A program made the position numbers and the translations under genes. The notes under the pieces were generated by a model. The model did no database searches, was not told the origin of the DNA, and saw nothing but the letters and a program-made list of their open reading frames with translations. Shown piece by piece: positions 51,252 through 59,983 of a stretch of 64,000 bases of DNA. Position 1 is the stretch's first letter, and each line of letters begins with the position of its first letter. Origin of the DNA: Oxalobacteraceae bacterium OTU3CINTB1 (GTDB lineage Bacteria > Pseudomonadota > Gammaproteobacteria > Burkholderiales > Burkholderiaceae_D); NCBI GenBank assembly GCA_024123955.1, contig CP099652.1, positions 4,154,001 to 4,218,000 on the forward strand, written 5' to 3'.

Positions 51252-53276
51252 TCAAGGCGCGAACAAATACTCGCAACCCTGATCAGAAGGATCGCGCGCC
51301 AGCATCCGATCATACAACCCCGAATTCTCCGACAGCGTCCGCGCCACATCCTCCGGCAGCAGCAACCCGGCCGCCACCTGCCGCTCCGCCGCCGCCTGAA
51401 CAGCCGCCACAAAATCAGCCCTAGTGGGATACCGCACCTCCAAACTAGGCCGAGGATCCCCAGCCGCGACCCGCTCCGCCTCCGTCCTTGCAAACGGCAC
51501 AAAACTACCGTCGAAACGCGACGTCGCCCAAGCAAATCCCGTCCCCGGCGCCCGCAAGTTCCAACCCGTATGCGTGCCCAAAGGCGCCTGCAACTCCACC
51601 AGCCGCACCCCGCCCCTGTCATTGCCATCGGCATCCGGCGTCGGCACGCGCGTCTCGAATTCCTCGCCACGTTTAACCGGCACTCCGCTACCGATCAACC
51701 TCGGCTCGCGTAGATTCTGCGCCGGCGGCGTCAAACCTAAACCCTTGGGGAAGATCGCGCGATAATCAGCAACCGTCGTCAACGAACCGTCGGCCAGTTG
51801 CGGATACGCGCTGTCCGGCGGCTGCTTGCCATTAACCACCCACGCCTCCAGCCCCACGATCAACGCCCGCATCGGCAAATAATGGTTGCTGGTGGAGACG
51901 CAAGCGGTGAACGGCGCGCGTACGCGCGAGCGCCCAACATAATGCTGCGCACCCATGAAGCCATAGACCCGCGCGTTATCCGCCGGCGCGACGTCACGCG
52001 CACCATCGGTCGTGGTGGTGATCATCGACGCACCGCGATTCCAGTACTCGGTCGACGTATTCGCGTAAATCAGCTTCGGTAAATTCCCCTGCTTGTCCCG
52101 CGCCCGATCCAGCGTGGACGCCGTCTTACCGCTGACAGGATCGCGCGACTGCGCCGTGGTAAACGGGAACGCATCCGCCGGATACTCATGCTCCTCCATC
52201 ATCGACGGGTGACGCGTAGGCTGTGCGAAGCGGCTATTGAATCCCGCCGAACCGCCGGCGCCCGGCACTTGCAAGTAGGCGCCGCTGAACGCCAGCCGGC
52301 CGGATTCGTCCACATTCAGGCCGTCGTGCAGCATACGGCCGATCACACGGCCGGACTGGCTGATGCCAAACATGAGCACAGCCTTTGGCACCGGAGCCCC
52401 CTCAAACGGCGTGTCACGGAAGTAGGCCAGCAGATCGCGTATGCCGGCCAGCCCGGCGCCGGTGACGTAAGGATCTTTCGCCACGTAGGTCAATTCGTAA
52501 ATGGTATCGGGCTTGAAGCCACCGTCCAACCGCACGCGGCCAGGCCCGCCCTTCTTCTCCGGCGCGACGAAACTCCAGCTGCTGCGCGGGACAGGCTTGC
52601 GCTTATCGGCGGGCCGCGCGCGTTGGGTCAGCTGCGCTTTGGGATCCCCAGACTTGGCCGGTTCGTAGGTAAGGCCACGCTGGCCGGCGTAGACAGCGAT
52701 ATCGACCGGCGTATTGACGGTGAATTCGTTCTGCACCTTGCCCTTGATACCCTTGGCGACAGGCGGCGCGAACACCAGCGGACGAGCGCCGGCAGCCTGC
52801 GGCGCGACGTCCCACGTCCAGGCGGAGAACAGCAGCGAGTAACCGTGACGCATCAGGAAACCGTCGCCCGCGTCGGCGGCGGTGGTGGGATCGTTGTTGA
52901 CCGGGCTGCGGCCATTGACCTGCCCCATGATCGCGATGCCGCCACGGTTGTTGACGTCATAGATCAAACTGGAAGGCTGGGCGCCGGTTGGTCGCAGCAG
53001 TACGAACTCGCTGGAGAAAATCACGAGGCCGCGCCCATCGCGTGGCGCGTACTTCAAATCCACGATGACAGCATTGGACTTCGACTTGGGATCCAACGCG
53101 TAATAAGCGACGCCGCGTATCTTTTCATACGCACCGGCGTCGCCGAAGGTCATCCCGTCCGCGAACGGCGTTCGCTCGATCACTTCGATACGCTCCACCG
53201 CCGCCCGCGCTGGCATACAGAGTGCCGCCATCGCGGTCGTGGTGGCCAGCAGTGCCAGCCGGTGCCTGTAGATCAT
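51252..53276 (-). CDS. Secreted alpha/beta-hydrolase domain protein
   Basis: A 674-residue exported hydrolase (signal LALLATTTAMAALCMPARA). The N-terminal part, VIERTPFADGMTFGDAGAYE, KIRGVAYYALDPKSKSN and YDVNNRGGIAIM, is typical of the long Abhydrolase proteins of Proteobacteria. The nucleophile elbow is in LMFGISQSGRVIGRML (Ser about 314). The acid and His cannot be placed with certainty. Arabinan and starch enzymes are nearby, but nothing shows the substrate. The upstream gene (53342) is on the same strand, 65 bases away. Confidence 0.8.
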   Translation of the reverse strand: MIYRHRLALLATTTAMAALCMPARAAVERIEVIERTPFADGMTFGDAGAYEKIRGVAYYALDPKSKSNAVIVDLKYAPRDGRGLVIFSSEFVLLRPTGAQPSSLIYDVNNRGGIAIMGQVNGRSPVNNDPTTAADAGDGFLMRHGYSLLFSAWTWDVAPQAAGARPLVFAPPVAKGIKGKVQNEFTVNTPVDIAVYAGQRGLTYEPAKSGDPKAQLTQRARPADKRKPVPRSSWSFVAPEKKGGPGRVRLDGGFKPDTIYELTYVAKDPYVTGAGLAGIRDLLAYFRDTPFEGAPVPKAVLMFGISQSGRVIGRMLHDGLNVDESGRLAFSGAYLQVPGAGGSAGFNSRFAQPTRHPSMMEEHEYPADAFPFTTAQSRDPVSGKTASTLDRARDKQGNLPKLIYANTSTEYWNRGASMITTTTDGARDVAPADNARVYGFMGAQHYVGRSRVRAPFTACVSTSNHYLPMRALIVGLEAWVVNGKQPPDSAYPQLADGSLTTVADYRAIFPKGLGLTPPAQNLREPRLIGSGVPVKRGEEFETRVPTPDADGNDRGGVRLVELQAPLGTHTGWNLRAPGTGFAWATSRFDGSFVPFARTEAERVAAGDPRPSLEVRYPTRADFVAAVQAAAERQVAAGLLLPEDVARTLSENSGLYDRMLARDPSDQGCEYLFAP

Positions 53277-53341
53277 CCCGAGCCTCTATCCGTTTGCAAA
53301 ACGTCTATCCTAGCAGACGTGGCGCGCAGGCGAGACCGGCG

Positions 53342-54415
53342 TTATGTAGGCGTATCGACTTCGTCCCAATCACGGTCTTCGAACCGGACCAACCAGTTCA
53401 ACGCGTGATGACGCTCCTGCAGCACGCCATCGTTCAAACCTGCCGGCGCAGGATACTTCTTCAACAGCGCCTGGCGAGTGGCCCAATGCAAACGGTAGTG
53501 CAAATCCAACGCGTCCAGAATCTCCGTCGCCGAACGCATCGCCGGCTGCTTGCGCAAGCCTTCGGTTCCACGCTCGATGGCGGTGCGGGAGATCGAAGAC
53601 ACGTCACAGATCGCATCCGCGAAAGGCAGCGCATCCTGCAACCCCAAGGCCCACTGCAGTACCAGAATCGCCTCATAGCGCCACAAGTACTGCGTGATTT
53701 CCTGCTGCGTAGGCTTTTCCTGCGCCAGGAATGCACGCTCAGCGTCGGACAGGCCGGCAAACGCCGGTGGAAAGCGTTGTTGAAGATCGGCGGCCGTAAT
53801 CGGCGTCTCGCCGTTCAAAGACTCGGCGCGTATCGCCACCACGAACAAGGCCAGCATCCTTCGCAGCACATCTTCGGGCGCGCGCAAGCGCAGTTCCGGC
53901 TCGGACACCAGCGGCGGCAGATCCGCCGGCACGGTGACCTTGCGGGCGGCGAGCAGCTCGTCGCTGCGCGCCTTGCGCTGCCAGGCCTGCTGCGGATACG
54001 GCACCACAGCCTGCGGCTCGCCATCTTCGCCGGAAGCGGGTAAAAGAATGCGTCCCTGTGGATCGCGCACGCTGCCATCTGCCATGAACACGATGGCGTT
54101 AGCCGCCTTCGCCCATTCGGAGAAACGAGCCATCTCGCCCTCCTCCACGGCCAGGCTGACGTGCTGGCGCACGCGCTGGAGGTGGCGGATCACGTGATAG
54201 CGCACGCGCGTCATGTTTCCCTGACCGGCGTCCGCCACGAAGTTCATGAAACCATTGAGATGCGGCTGCAATTCAGGATCGGACAGATCGCGGCGCGCGT
54301 TCAGCACATGCGCGAAGTCGAGCTTGGGCGCTTCGGCCACCGTGCAGTAGGCGTTAAGCAGGATATGGTTACCAATGTCTTTCGCAGCGAAGAATTGTTT
54401 GATTCGGTTTAGCAT
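53342..54415 (-). CDS. DUF4272-domain protein
   Basis: A 357-residue cytoplasmic protein fitting DUF4272: ADLPPLVSEPELRLRAPEDV, RRMLALFVVAIRAESLNGE, LWRYEAILVLQWALGLQDAL and LDALDLHYRLHWATRQALLK are characteristic. The family is of unknown function and is often found near polymorphic-toxin or housekeeping genes in Proteobacteria. The start is ATG. It lies 14 bases behind the aldo/keto reductase, so cotranscription is likely. Confidence 0.75.
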   Translation of the reverse strand: MLNRIKQFFAAKDIGNHILLNAYCTVAEAPKLDFAHVLNARRDLSDPELQPHLNGFMNFVADAGQGNMTRVRYHVIRHLQRVRQHVSLAVEEGEMARFSEWAKAANAIVFMADGSVRDPQGRILLPASGEDGEPQAVVPYPQQAWQRKARSDELLAARKVTVPADLPPLVSEPELRLRAPEDVLRRMLALFVVAIRAESLNGETPITAADLQQRFPPAFAGLSDAERAFLAQEKPTQQEITQYLWRYEAILVLQWALGLQDALPFADAICDVSSISRTAIERGTEGLRKQPAMRSATEILDALDLHYRLHWATRQALLKKYPAPAGLNDGVLQERHHALNWLVRFEDRDWDEVDTPT

Positions 54416-54429
54416 AAGTAATTCGTCAT

Positions 54430-55269
54430 TTAACGCATATCCAGCGCACGGCGACGGCGCGGCGGTGGAAACGCTCGGTCCAGCGCCGCCAGGTCTTCCG
54501 CGGAGAGGCGGATATCGGCGGCGGCGCGATTAGCGCGCAAGTGTACAGGATCGACGGCCTTGGGGATGGCCATCACGCCCTCTTGATGCAGCACCCACGC
54601 CAACGCCACCTGCGCGGGCGTGACGCCATGCGCCTCGGCGACGGTCAGCAGGCCGGGATTGCCAAGCAGCGCCGCCTGTTCGCGGCCGGTCGACTCCAGC
54701 GGCGAGTAGGCCATCACCGGCATGCCTTGTTGACGACACCACGGCAGCAGATCGAACTCGATCCCGCGCTTCATCAGGTTGTAGAGCACCTGGTCGGTGG
54801 CCACGGCGCCGCAATCGACGGCGTCCTGCATGCCCTCCAGGTCGAAGTTACTCACGCCGTACTCCTTGATCTTGCCGGCCTTCTTCAGCGCCTCGAAGGC
54901 GTCGAAGGTCTCGTCCAGCGCGAAGCATCCGGGCCAATGCAGCAGATAGAGATCGATGCAATCGACCTTCAACCGTTTGAGGCTACGCTCGCAGGCCGCT
55001 TGCGTGCCTTCCAGGTTGGCGTTGTGCGGATAGACTTTGGTGACCAGGTAAACCTCGGAACGGCGACTGGCGATCGCCTCGCCGACGACCAACTCCGCGC
55101 CGCCCTCGCCGTACATTTCAGCGGTATCGATCAACGTCATCCCAAGATCAAGGCCCATTTGCAGCGCGCGGACCTCATCCTGCTTGCGGGACGGGTCTTC
55201 GCCCATGTTCCAGGTGCCTTGGCCGAGCGCCGCTACATTGCGACCGGACCGAAAGCTGACTGTTTTCAT
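54430..55269 (-). CDS. Aldo/keto reductase
   Basis: A 279-residue (alpha/beta)8 NADPH-dependent oxidoreductase. The catalytic tetrad is visible: Asp and Tyr in [14 protein letters not shown], Lys in [11 protein letters not shown] and His in YLLHWPG. The NADP-binding end has [19 protein letters not shown]. It reduces aldehydes or ketones to alcohols, and its natural substrate is not indicated. It precedes the DUF4272 gene on the same strand. Confidence 0.9.
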   Translation of the reverse strand: MKTVSFRSGRNVAALGQGTWNMGEDPSRKQDEVRALQMGLDLGMTLIDTAEMYGEGGAELVVGEAIASRRSEVYLVTKVYPHNANLEGTQAACERSLKRLKVDCIDLYLLHWPGCFALDETFDAFEALKKAGKIKEYGVSNFDLEGMQDAVDCGAVATDQVLYNLMKRGIEFDLLPWCRQQGMPVMAYSPLESTGREQAALLGNPGLLTVAEAHGVTPAQVALAWVLHQEGVMAIPKAVDPVHLRANRAAADIRLSAEDLAALDRAFPPPRRRRALDMR

Positions 55270-55315
55270 TGCGAAACTCCCTAGACACTTTAGATAGCAA
55301 ATGATACCCCACCGG

Positions 55316-55352
55316 AAAAACCAAGCGGGTCAGCAAAAACCAAGAGGGTCAG
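55316..55352. repeat. 19-base direct repeat next to the RAYT element
   Basis: AAAAACCAAGCGGGTCAG (55316-55333) recurs as AAAAACCAAGAGGGTCAG (55335-55352), 17 of 18 bases identical. The second copy runs into the left inverted repeat of the RAYT element, so it may be an insertion scar. Confidence 0.6.
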
Positions 55353-55368
55353 TGCCGACATTCGGACA
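55346..55368. repeat. Left 23-base inverted repeat of the RAYT element
   Basis: GGGTCAGTGCCGACATTCGG and the following ACA are the exact reverse complement of 56272-56294. Together the pair brackets the transposase gene. Confidence 0.8.
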
Positions 55369-55428
55369 AAATTGAACCAAATTGAGACCGCACAGCTTGT
55401 TGTTCTGCCAAAAAGCTAACATCATCAA

Positions 55429-56313
55429 ATGACCCGACCTCTCCGACTAGAATTTGCAGGCGCTCTCTATCACATAACCTCCAGGGGCGACCGAAAAAAT
55501 ACGATCTTCCGGGACGATATCGACCGTTCTAAGTGGATCTCCATCCTTGAACTCGTGTGCACGCGGTACAACTTTTCGGTACTCGGATTTTGCCAAATGA
55601 CAAACCACTACCACTTGATCGTTGAGACGGTCGAGGGCAATCTCTCGCAAGGCATGCAGCAACTCAACGGTTTTTATTCGCAATATTTCAATCGCCGACA
55701 CGAAGTCGTTGGGCACCTGTTCCAAGGTCGCTACAAGGCGATTTTGGTGCAGCGGGAGACGTATTTGCTCGAACTAACCAGATATGTGGTTTTAAACCCG
55801 GTGCGCGCGGGCTTCGTGACGTCGCCGGATAACTGGCGCTGGAGCAGTCACGCTTGCGTTATCGGAACGGTCCCCGCCCGCGCATGGCTGGACACGGCCG
55901 CAACACTACGGCACTTCGGGATGGAGCGCGCGTCGGCGGTGGACGCCTATCTTCGCTTCGTCATGGAAGGAATCGGCCACGAGAGCCCGCTTAAAAACGT
56001 TAGTCATCAATTGCTGCTCGGTGACAAAGCCTTCGTGGCCAAGAATTCAGGCAGCGCAGCGCGCGAGAAATTTCTTGCCGTTGCCAAAGCGCAGCGTCGT
56101 GCCGTCAGCCTATCCTTGGAGGAGTATCGGTTGCAATATCCAAATAGGGATGATGCCATGGCACACGCATACCACTCCACCGCTTATACGATGGAACAGA
56201 TCGCCGCCCATTTCAGCGTCTCGTCGAAAACTGTGAGTCGAGTGGTGAACGCGTCCAAACGGAGCAGCCCGTGTCCGAATGTCGGCACTGACCCCGAGCG
56301 CTGCGAGCGTTAG
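55429..56313 (+). CDS. REP-associated tyrosine transposase (RAYT, Y1 family)
   Basis: A 294-residue protein of the TnpA-REP family. It has LRLEFAGALYHITSRGDRKN, the HUH metal motif in CQMTNHYHLIVETVEGNL, GMQQLNGFYSQYFNRRHEVV, the probable catalytic Tyr in GHLFQGRYKAILVQ, and LTRYVVLNPVRAGFV. The C-terminal part has a helix-turn-helix (MEQIAAHFSVSSKTVSRVVN). RAYTs nick and move single-stranded REP-type hairpins. The right inverted repeat (56272-56294) lies inside the 3' end of the gene and encodes CPNVGTDP. Such repeats suggest the whole unit can move or derives from one element. Confidence 0.9.
   Translation: MTRPLRLEFAGALYHITSRGDRKNTIFRDDIDRSKWISILELVCTRYNFSVLGFCQMTNHYHLIVETVEGNLSQGMQQLNGFYSQYFNRRHEVVGHLFQGRYKAILVQRETYLLELTRYVVLNPVRAGFVTSPDNWRWSSHACVIGTVPARAWLDTAATLRHFGMERASAVDAYLRFVMEGIGHESPLKNVSHQLLLGDKAFVAKNSGSAAREKFLAVAKAQRRAVSLSLEEYRLQYPNRDDAMAHAYHSTAYTMEQIAAHFSVSSKTVSRVVNASKRSSPCPNVGTDPERCER
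56272..56294. repeat. Right 23-base inverted repeat of the RAYT element
   Basis: TGTCCGAATGTCGGCACTGA and the following CCC are the exact reverse complement of 55346-55368. The repeat falls within the last codons of the transposase. Confidence 0.8.
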
Positions 56314-57036
56314 TCAATGGCCGCCGCCCAGGTAAGCGGCGATGACCTTCGGATCGGTCTTCAGGCTCTCGGCCGGGCCATGCACGGAGATACTGCCATT
56401 CTCCAGCACATAGCCGTAATCGGCCACGTTCAGCGCGGCGGCGGCGAACTGCTCGACCAGCAGCATCGTTACCCCTTCCGACTTCAGGCGCAGGATGATG
56501 CGGAACACCTCCTCGACCAGGATCGGCGCCAGCCCCATCGACGGTTCGTCCAGCAGCACCACGTCCGGGTTGAGCATGATGGCGCGCGCCATCGCCAGCA
56601 TTTGCTGCTCGCCGCCGGACAAGGTGCCGGCCAGTTGCCCCTGCCGCTCCTTCAGGCGCGGGAACAGCTCCAGCGCCTTTTCCAGGTCGTGCTTGATGTC
56701 GCCCTTGGGCCGCGCGCGCGTGAAGCGCGGAAAGGCGCCGAGCAGCAGGTTGTCCGTCACCGTCATCGAGGCAAACACCCGCCGCCCCTCCGGCGAATGC
56801 GCCAGGCCGGCGCGGGCGATCCGGTGCGAGTCGAAGCCGGTGATGTCCTTGCCGTCCAAGGTAACCTTGCCGCCTTTCGGCTTGATCATGCCGGAGATGG
56901 CGCGCATGGTGGTGGTTTTGCCGGCGCCGTTGGAACCGATCAGGGTCACCAGCTTGCCCTTGGGGACGTCCAGCGAAATGCCGTGCAGGACTTCGACTTT
57001 GCCGTAGGCGGCGTGCAGATTGGAGATCGATAGCAT
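56314..57036 (-). CDS. livF: Branched-chain amino acid ABC transporter ATPase LivF
   Basis: A 240-residue ATPase. It has Walker A GSNGAGKTTTMRAISGM, signature LSGGEQQMLAMARAIM, Walker B VVLLDEPSMGLAP and LLVEQFAAAALNVADYGYVL, typical of LivF. It is the second ATPase of the Leu/Ile/Val importer and lies 12 bases behind the fused livM-livG gene. Its stop is directly adjacent to the RAYT stop on the other strand. Confidence 0.93.
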   Translation of the reverse strand: MLSISNLHAAYGKVEVLHGISLDVPKGKLVTLIGSNGAGKTTTMRAISGMIKPKGGKVTLDGKDITGFDSHRIARAGLAHSPEGRRVFASMTVTDNLLLGAFPRFTRARPKGDIKHDLEKALELFPRLKERQGQLAGTLSGGEQQMLAMARAIMLNPDVVLLDEPSMGLAPILVEEVFRIILRLKSEGVTMLLVEQFAAAALNVADYGYVLENGSISVHGPAESLKTDPKVIAAYLGGGH

Positions 57037-57048
57037 GTCTGTCCTCGA

Positions 57049-58998
57049 TTAGTGTACGACCGGCGCCGCCGGGCCGCCATGTTCTTCGCTGCTCCCACCG
57101 AGGTAGGCTTCGATCACTTTCGGATCGCTTTGCACCGCCGCCGGTGCGCCCTCGGCGATCTTCTGGCCGAAGTCCAGCACCGTGACGGTGTCGGACAGCG
57201 CCATCACCACGTCCATGTGGTGCTCGATCAGGATGATGGTGATGCCGTGGTCGCGGATCTTGCGGATGATCGCCATCAGCTCCTTGATGTCCGGCGCGGT
57301 CAGGCCGGCCGCCGGTTCGTCAAGCAGCAGCAGGCGCGGACTGAGTCCGAGCGCGCGGCCGATCTCCAGCAGCCGCTGTTTGCCGTACGGGAGGTTGCGC
57401 GCCTCCTCGTTGGCCATCGCCGTCAGCCCGACGAACTCCAATATGCTGGCTGCGCGGTCGCGCGCGGCGCGCTCCTCTCGTTTGTAGCGCGGCGTTTGCA
57501 GCATCACATCCAGCACATTCGACTTGAAGGTGTTGTGCAGGCCGACCAGCACATTTTCGGTGGCAGTCATCTCGCCGAACAGCTGCACGTTCTGGAACGT
57601 GCGGGCGACGCCGCCCAACGCGATCTGCGACGGCGTGCGGCCCGAGATCACCGCGCCGGAGAACCTGACCTGGCCGGCGGTCGGCTTGTAGATCCCGGTC
57701 AGCACGTTCATCATCGTGCTCTTGCCCGAGCCATTGGGGCCGATCAAACCGTGCACCGAGCCCTGGATCACGTGCATGTCGACCTGGTTGAGCGCTTTCA
57801 AACCGCCGAACTGCATCAGGATCTGGTTCACATCGAGCAGCGTTTCGCCGGCGTTGCCACCCTCGGCACGCGCGAACGCCTCCGCGCCGCTGGCCTGCAC
57901 CGCCTTGGCGTGCACCGCTCCCTTGCCCAGCAAGCTTTTCAGGAAGCCGACGATGCCGTCCTGCAGATAGTAGACGACGAACAGCGTCATCAAACCGAAG
58001 ATGGTCAGGCGCCAGTCGACGATGTTCTCCAGTTTGAACGAGAAGGCGGCCATGCCGATCGTCGCCACCAGCGGCACCAGCACGCCGCGCAAGGTGGCGC
58101 GCTTCTTCGCCAGCATGAACGCCGAACCGATCACGCCCAGCACCGCCGCAATGACGGCGATCTTGCGGAACAACTCGATATCCGCCAGAAGGCTGGGCAG
58201 CATGACCACGATCAGCGCCCCGATCAGCGCCCCCGACCGGGTCTTGCGGCCGCCCATGATCACGGCCAGCAGGAACAGGATGGTCAGTTCGAAGTTGTAG
58301 GTGTTGGGCGAGATGTATTCCTCCGAATACGCGTAAAGGCTCCCCGCCAGCCCGGCGAAACCGGCGCTGATGATGAAGGCGTAAACCTTGTAGCGGTACA
58401 CCGAAACGCCCATGCAGTCGGAGGCGATCGGGCTGTCGCGCAGCGCTTCGAAGGCGCGGCCCAGGTTGGACTTCAATATCCGGTGCACGACCAGCAGCGA
58501 CACCACCATCAGCGCGGCGCACATGTAGTAGTACTCGACTTCATCCAGCTTGTGGCCGAGGATCTCCGGTTTGGACAACTTCAGTCCCATCGGCCCTTCG
58601 GTCAGGAAGGTCATCTCGTTGATCAGGATCTGGATGATGGTGCCGAATGCCAGCGTCACCATCGCCAGGTACGGGCCCGTCACGCGCAGGGCCGGCAGCG
58701 CCAGCACCGCGCCGAACAACGCCGCCCCCAGCACGCTGCCTGGCATCGCGATCCAGAACGGCGCGCCCAGTTTGAACACCAGCACCCCGGTGACATAGGA
58801 GCCGATGCCGAACAAGCCGGCGTGGCCGAGCGACACCTGCCCGGTGTAGCCGACCACGATATCGAGCCCGAACAGCAGGATCGCGTATATCAGTATGGTT
58901 TCGAAAAGATGAATGTAGTACGGGTTGGGTATCAGCACCGGATACAGCGCCAGCACCGCCAGGCCCACCACGCTTGCCGCGACGATCGTCTTGTTCAT
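57049..58998 (-). CDS. Fused branched-chain amino acid ABC permease-ATPase (LivM-LivG)
   Basis: A 649-residue fusion. Residues about 1-335 are the LivM permease (GLDIVVGYTGQVSLGHAGLF; TLAFGTIIQILINEMTFLTE). An extra helical stretch at about 305-350 (IGMAAFSFKLENIVDW) follows, then a linker of about 30 residues. The LivG ATPase has Walker A GPNGSGKST (near residue 417), signature-like LPYGKQRLLEIGRALG, Walker B LLLLDEPAAGLT and IEHHMDVVMALSDTV. In E. coli, livM and livG are separate genes. It lies between livH and livF with gaps of 3 and 12 bases. Confidence 0.93.
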   Translation of the reverse strand: MNKTIVAASVVGLAVLALYPVLIPNPYYIHLFETILIYAILLFGLDIVVGYTGQVSLGHAGLFGIGSYVTGVLVFKLGAPFWIAMPGSVLGAALFGAVLALPALRVTGPYLAMVTLAFGTIIQILINEMTFLTEGPMGLKLSKPEILGHKLDEVEYYYMCAALMVVSLLVVHRILKSNLGRAFEALRDSPIASDCMGVSVYRYKVYAFIISAGFAGLAGSLYAYSEEYISPNTYNFELTILFLLAVIMGGRKTRSGALIGALIVVMLPSLLADIELFRKIAVIAAVLGVIGSAFMLAKKRATLRGVLVPLVATIGMAAFSFKLENIVDWRLTIFGLMTLFVVYYLQDGIVGFLKSLLGKGAVHAKAVQASGAEAFARAEGGNAGETLLDVNQILMQFGGLKALNQVDMHVIQGSVHGLIGPNGSGKSTMMNVLTGIYKPTAGQVRFSGAVISGRTPSQIALGGVARTFQNVQLFGEMTATENVLVGLHNTFKSNVLDVMLQTPRYKREERAARDRAASILEFVGLTAMANEEARNLPYGKQRLLEIGRALGLSPRLLLLDEPAAGLTAPDIKELMAIIRKIRDHGITIILIEHHMDVVMALSDTVTVLDFGQKIAEGAPAAVQSDPKVIEAYLGGSSEEHGGPAAPVVH

Positions 58999-59001
58999 GG
59001 G

Positions 59002-59892
59002 TCAGACCTTTTTGATGGCGGCTTTGCCGAACAGGCCGGACGGCTTGATGGCGAGTACCAGCAGCAGCAACAACAATCCCGGTACATCCTTGTAGCCGGT
59101 CGAGATGTAGTAGCCAGCGGTGGTTTCGGTGATCCCCAACAGCAGGCCGCCGACGATGGCGCCGACACCTGAGGTCAGGCCGCCGATGATGGCGACGGCG
59201 AAGGCCTTGAGGCCGAGCGAGGCGCCCATGGTGGCGCCGGTCAGGGTCAGCGGCGCCACCAGCACGCCGGCGAAAGCGGCGGTGGCCGACGACAGCGCGT
59301 ACGAGAACGTGATCACCATACTGGTGTTGATGCCCATCAGTCCCGCCGCGTCACGGTCGTTGGAGGTGGCGACGACGGCCTTGCCGTAGATCGATTTGCG
59401 GTTGAATATTTCGACCGCCGCCATGATGGCGAGCGCCCCGACGATGACCGCCACCTGCATCGGCTGCACGTTGGCGCCGAAAATCTGGAACGGCGTGGAG
59501 CTGAGCGGCGACGGGAACGTGAGGTCGTCCTTGCCCCAGATATTCTCGGCCACGTTCTTGAAGATGATGGCCAGCGCGATGGTCGACATGATCCAGCCGA
59601 ATTCCGACTTGATCTTAATCGCCGGCCGCACGCCTATCCATTCGACGAACATGCCTTGCAGCGCGCCGAAGATGATCACCAGGGGGATCATCAGCAGATA
59701 ACTCATGTAAGGACCGCCGTGGATGGTGCCGACCAGGCTAAGGCCGACCAGCGCGCCGAGCATCAGCGATTCGCCCTGGCCGAAGTTGAGCGTGCCGGAG
59801 GTGGCGAACGTGAGCTGGTAGCCGAATGCGATGACGGCGTAGATCATGCCGAGCGCGATGCCGCTGAAGACGAGTTGTAACAGGATTTCCAT
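59002..59892 (-). CDS. livH: Branched-chain amino acid ABC transporter permease LivH
   Basis: A 296-residue membrane protein: LVFSGIALGMIYAVIAFGYQ, TSGTLNFGQGESLMLGALVG and AVAIIGGLTSGVGAIVGGLL are typical of LivH. It has about eight helices. The ATG at 59892 is preferred. The GTG at 59916 would place the start inside the region next to the terminator. It is three bases ahead of the livM-livG gene. Confidence 0.92.
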   Translation of the reverse strand: MEILLQLVFSGIALGMIYAVIAFGYQLTFATSGTLNFGQGESLMLGALVGLSLVGTIHGGPYMSYLLMIPLVIIFGALQGMFVEWIGVRPAIKIKSEFGWIMSTIALAIIFKNVAENIWGKDDLTFPSPLSSTPFQIFGANVQPMQVAVIVGALAIMAAVEIFNRKSIYGKAVVATSNDRDAAGLMGINTSMVITFSYALSSATAAFAGVLVAPLTLTGATMGASLGLKAFAVAIIGGLTSGVGAIVGGLLLGITETTAGYYISTGYKDVPGLLLLLLVLAIKPSGLFGKAAIKKV

Positions 59893-59919
59893 GATGTCCA
59901 CCACGGTGAGGAACACGAG

Positions 59920-59952
59920 AAAAAGGCCAGGCTTGAACGCTCAAGACTGGCC
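59920..59952 (-). terminator. Intrinsic terminator between livK and livH
   Basis: GGCCAG-G-CTTGA (59925-59936) pairs with TCAAG-A-CTGGCC (59941-59952) over ACGC, with a single mismatch. On the minus strand it is followed by five T (59924-59920). It lies in the 91-base gap after livK and before livH, so it should lower transcription of the permease genes relative to the binding protein. Confidence 0.8.
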
Positions 59953-59983
59953 GGTGACGATGCGCCGCTTTACTTTACTCGCC

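Noticed and set aside
57052..59172. 706-codon plus-strand frame over livMG and livH
   Set aside because: Arg/His/Gln-rich shadow text. The other strand has complete transporter motifs.
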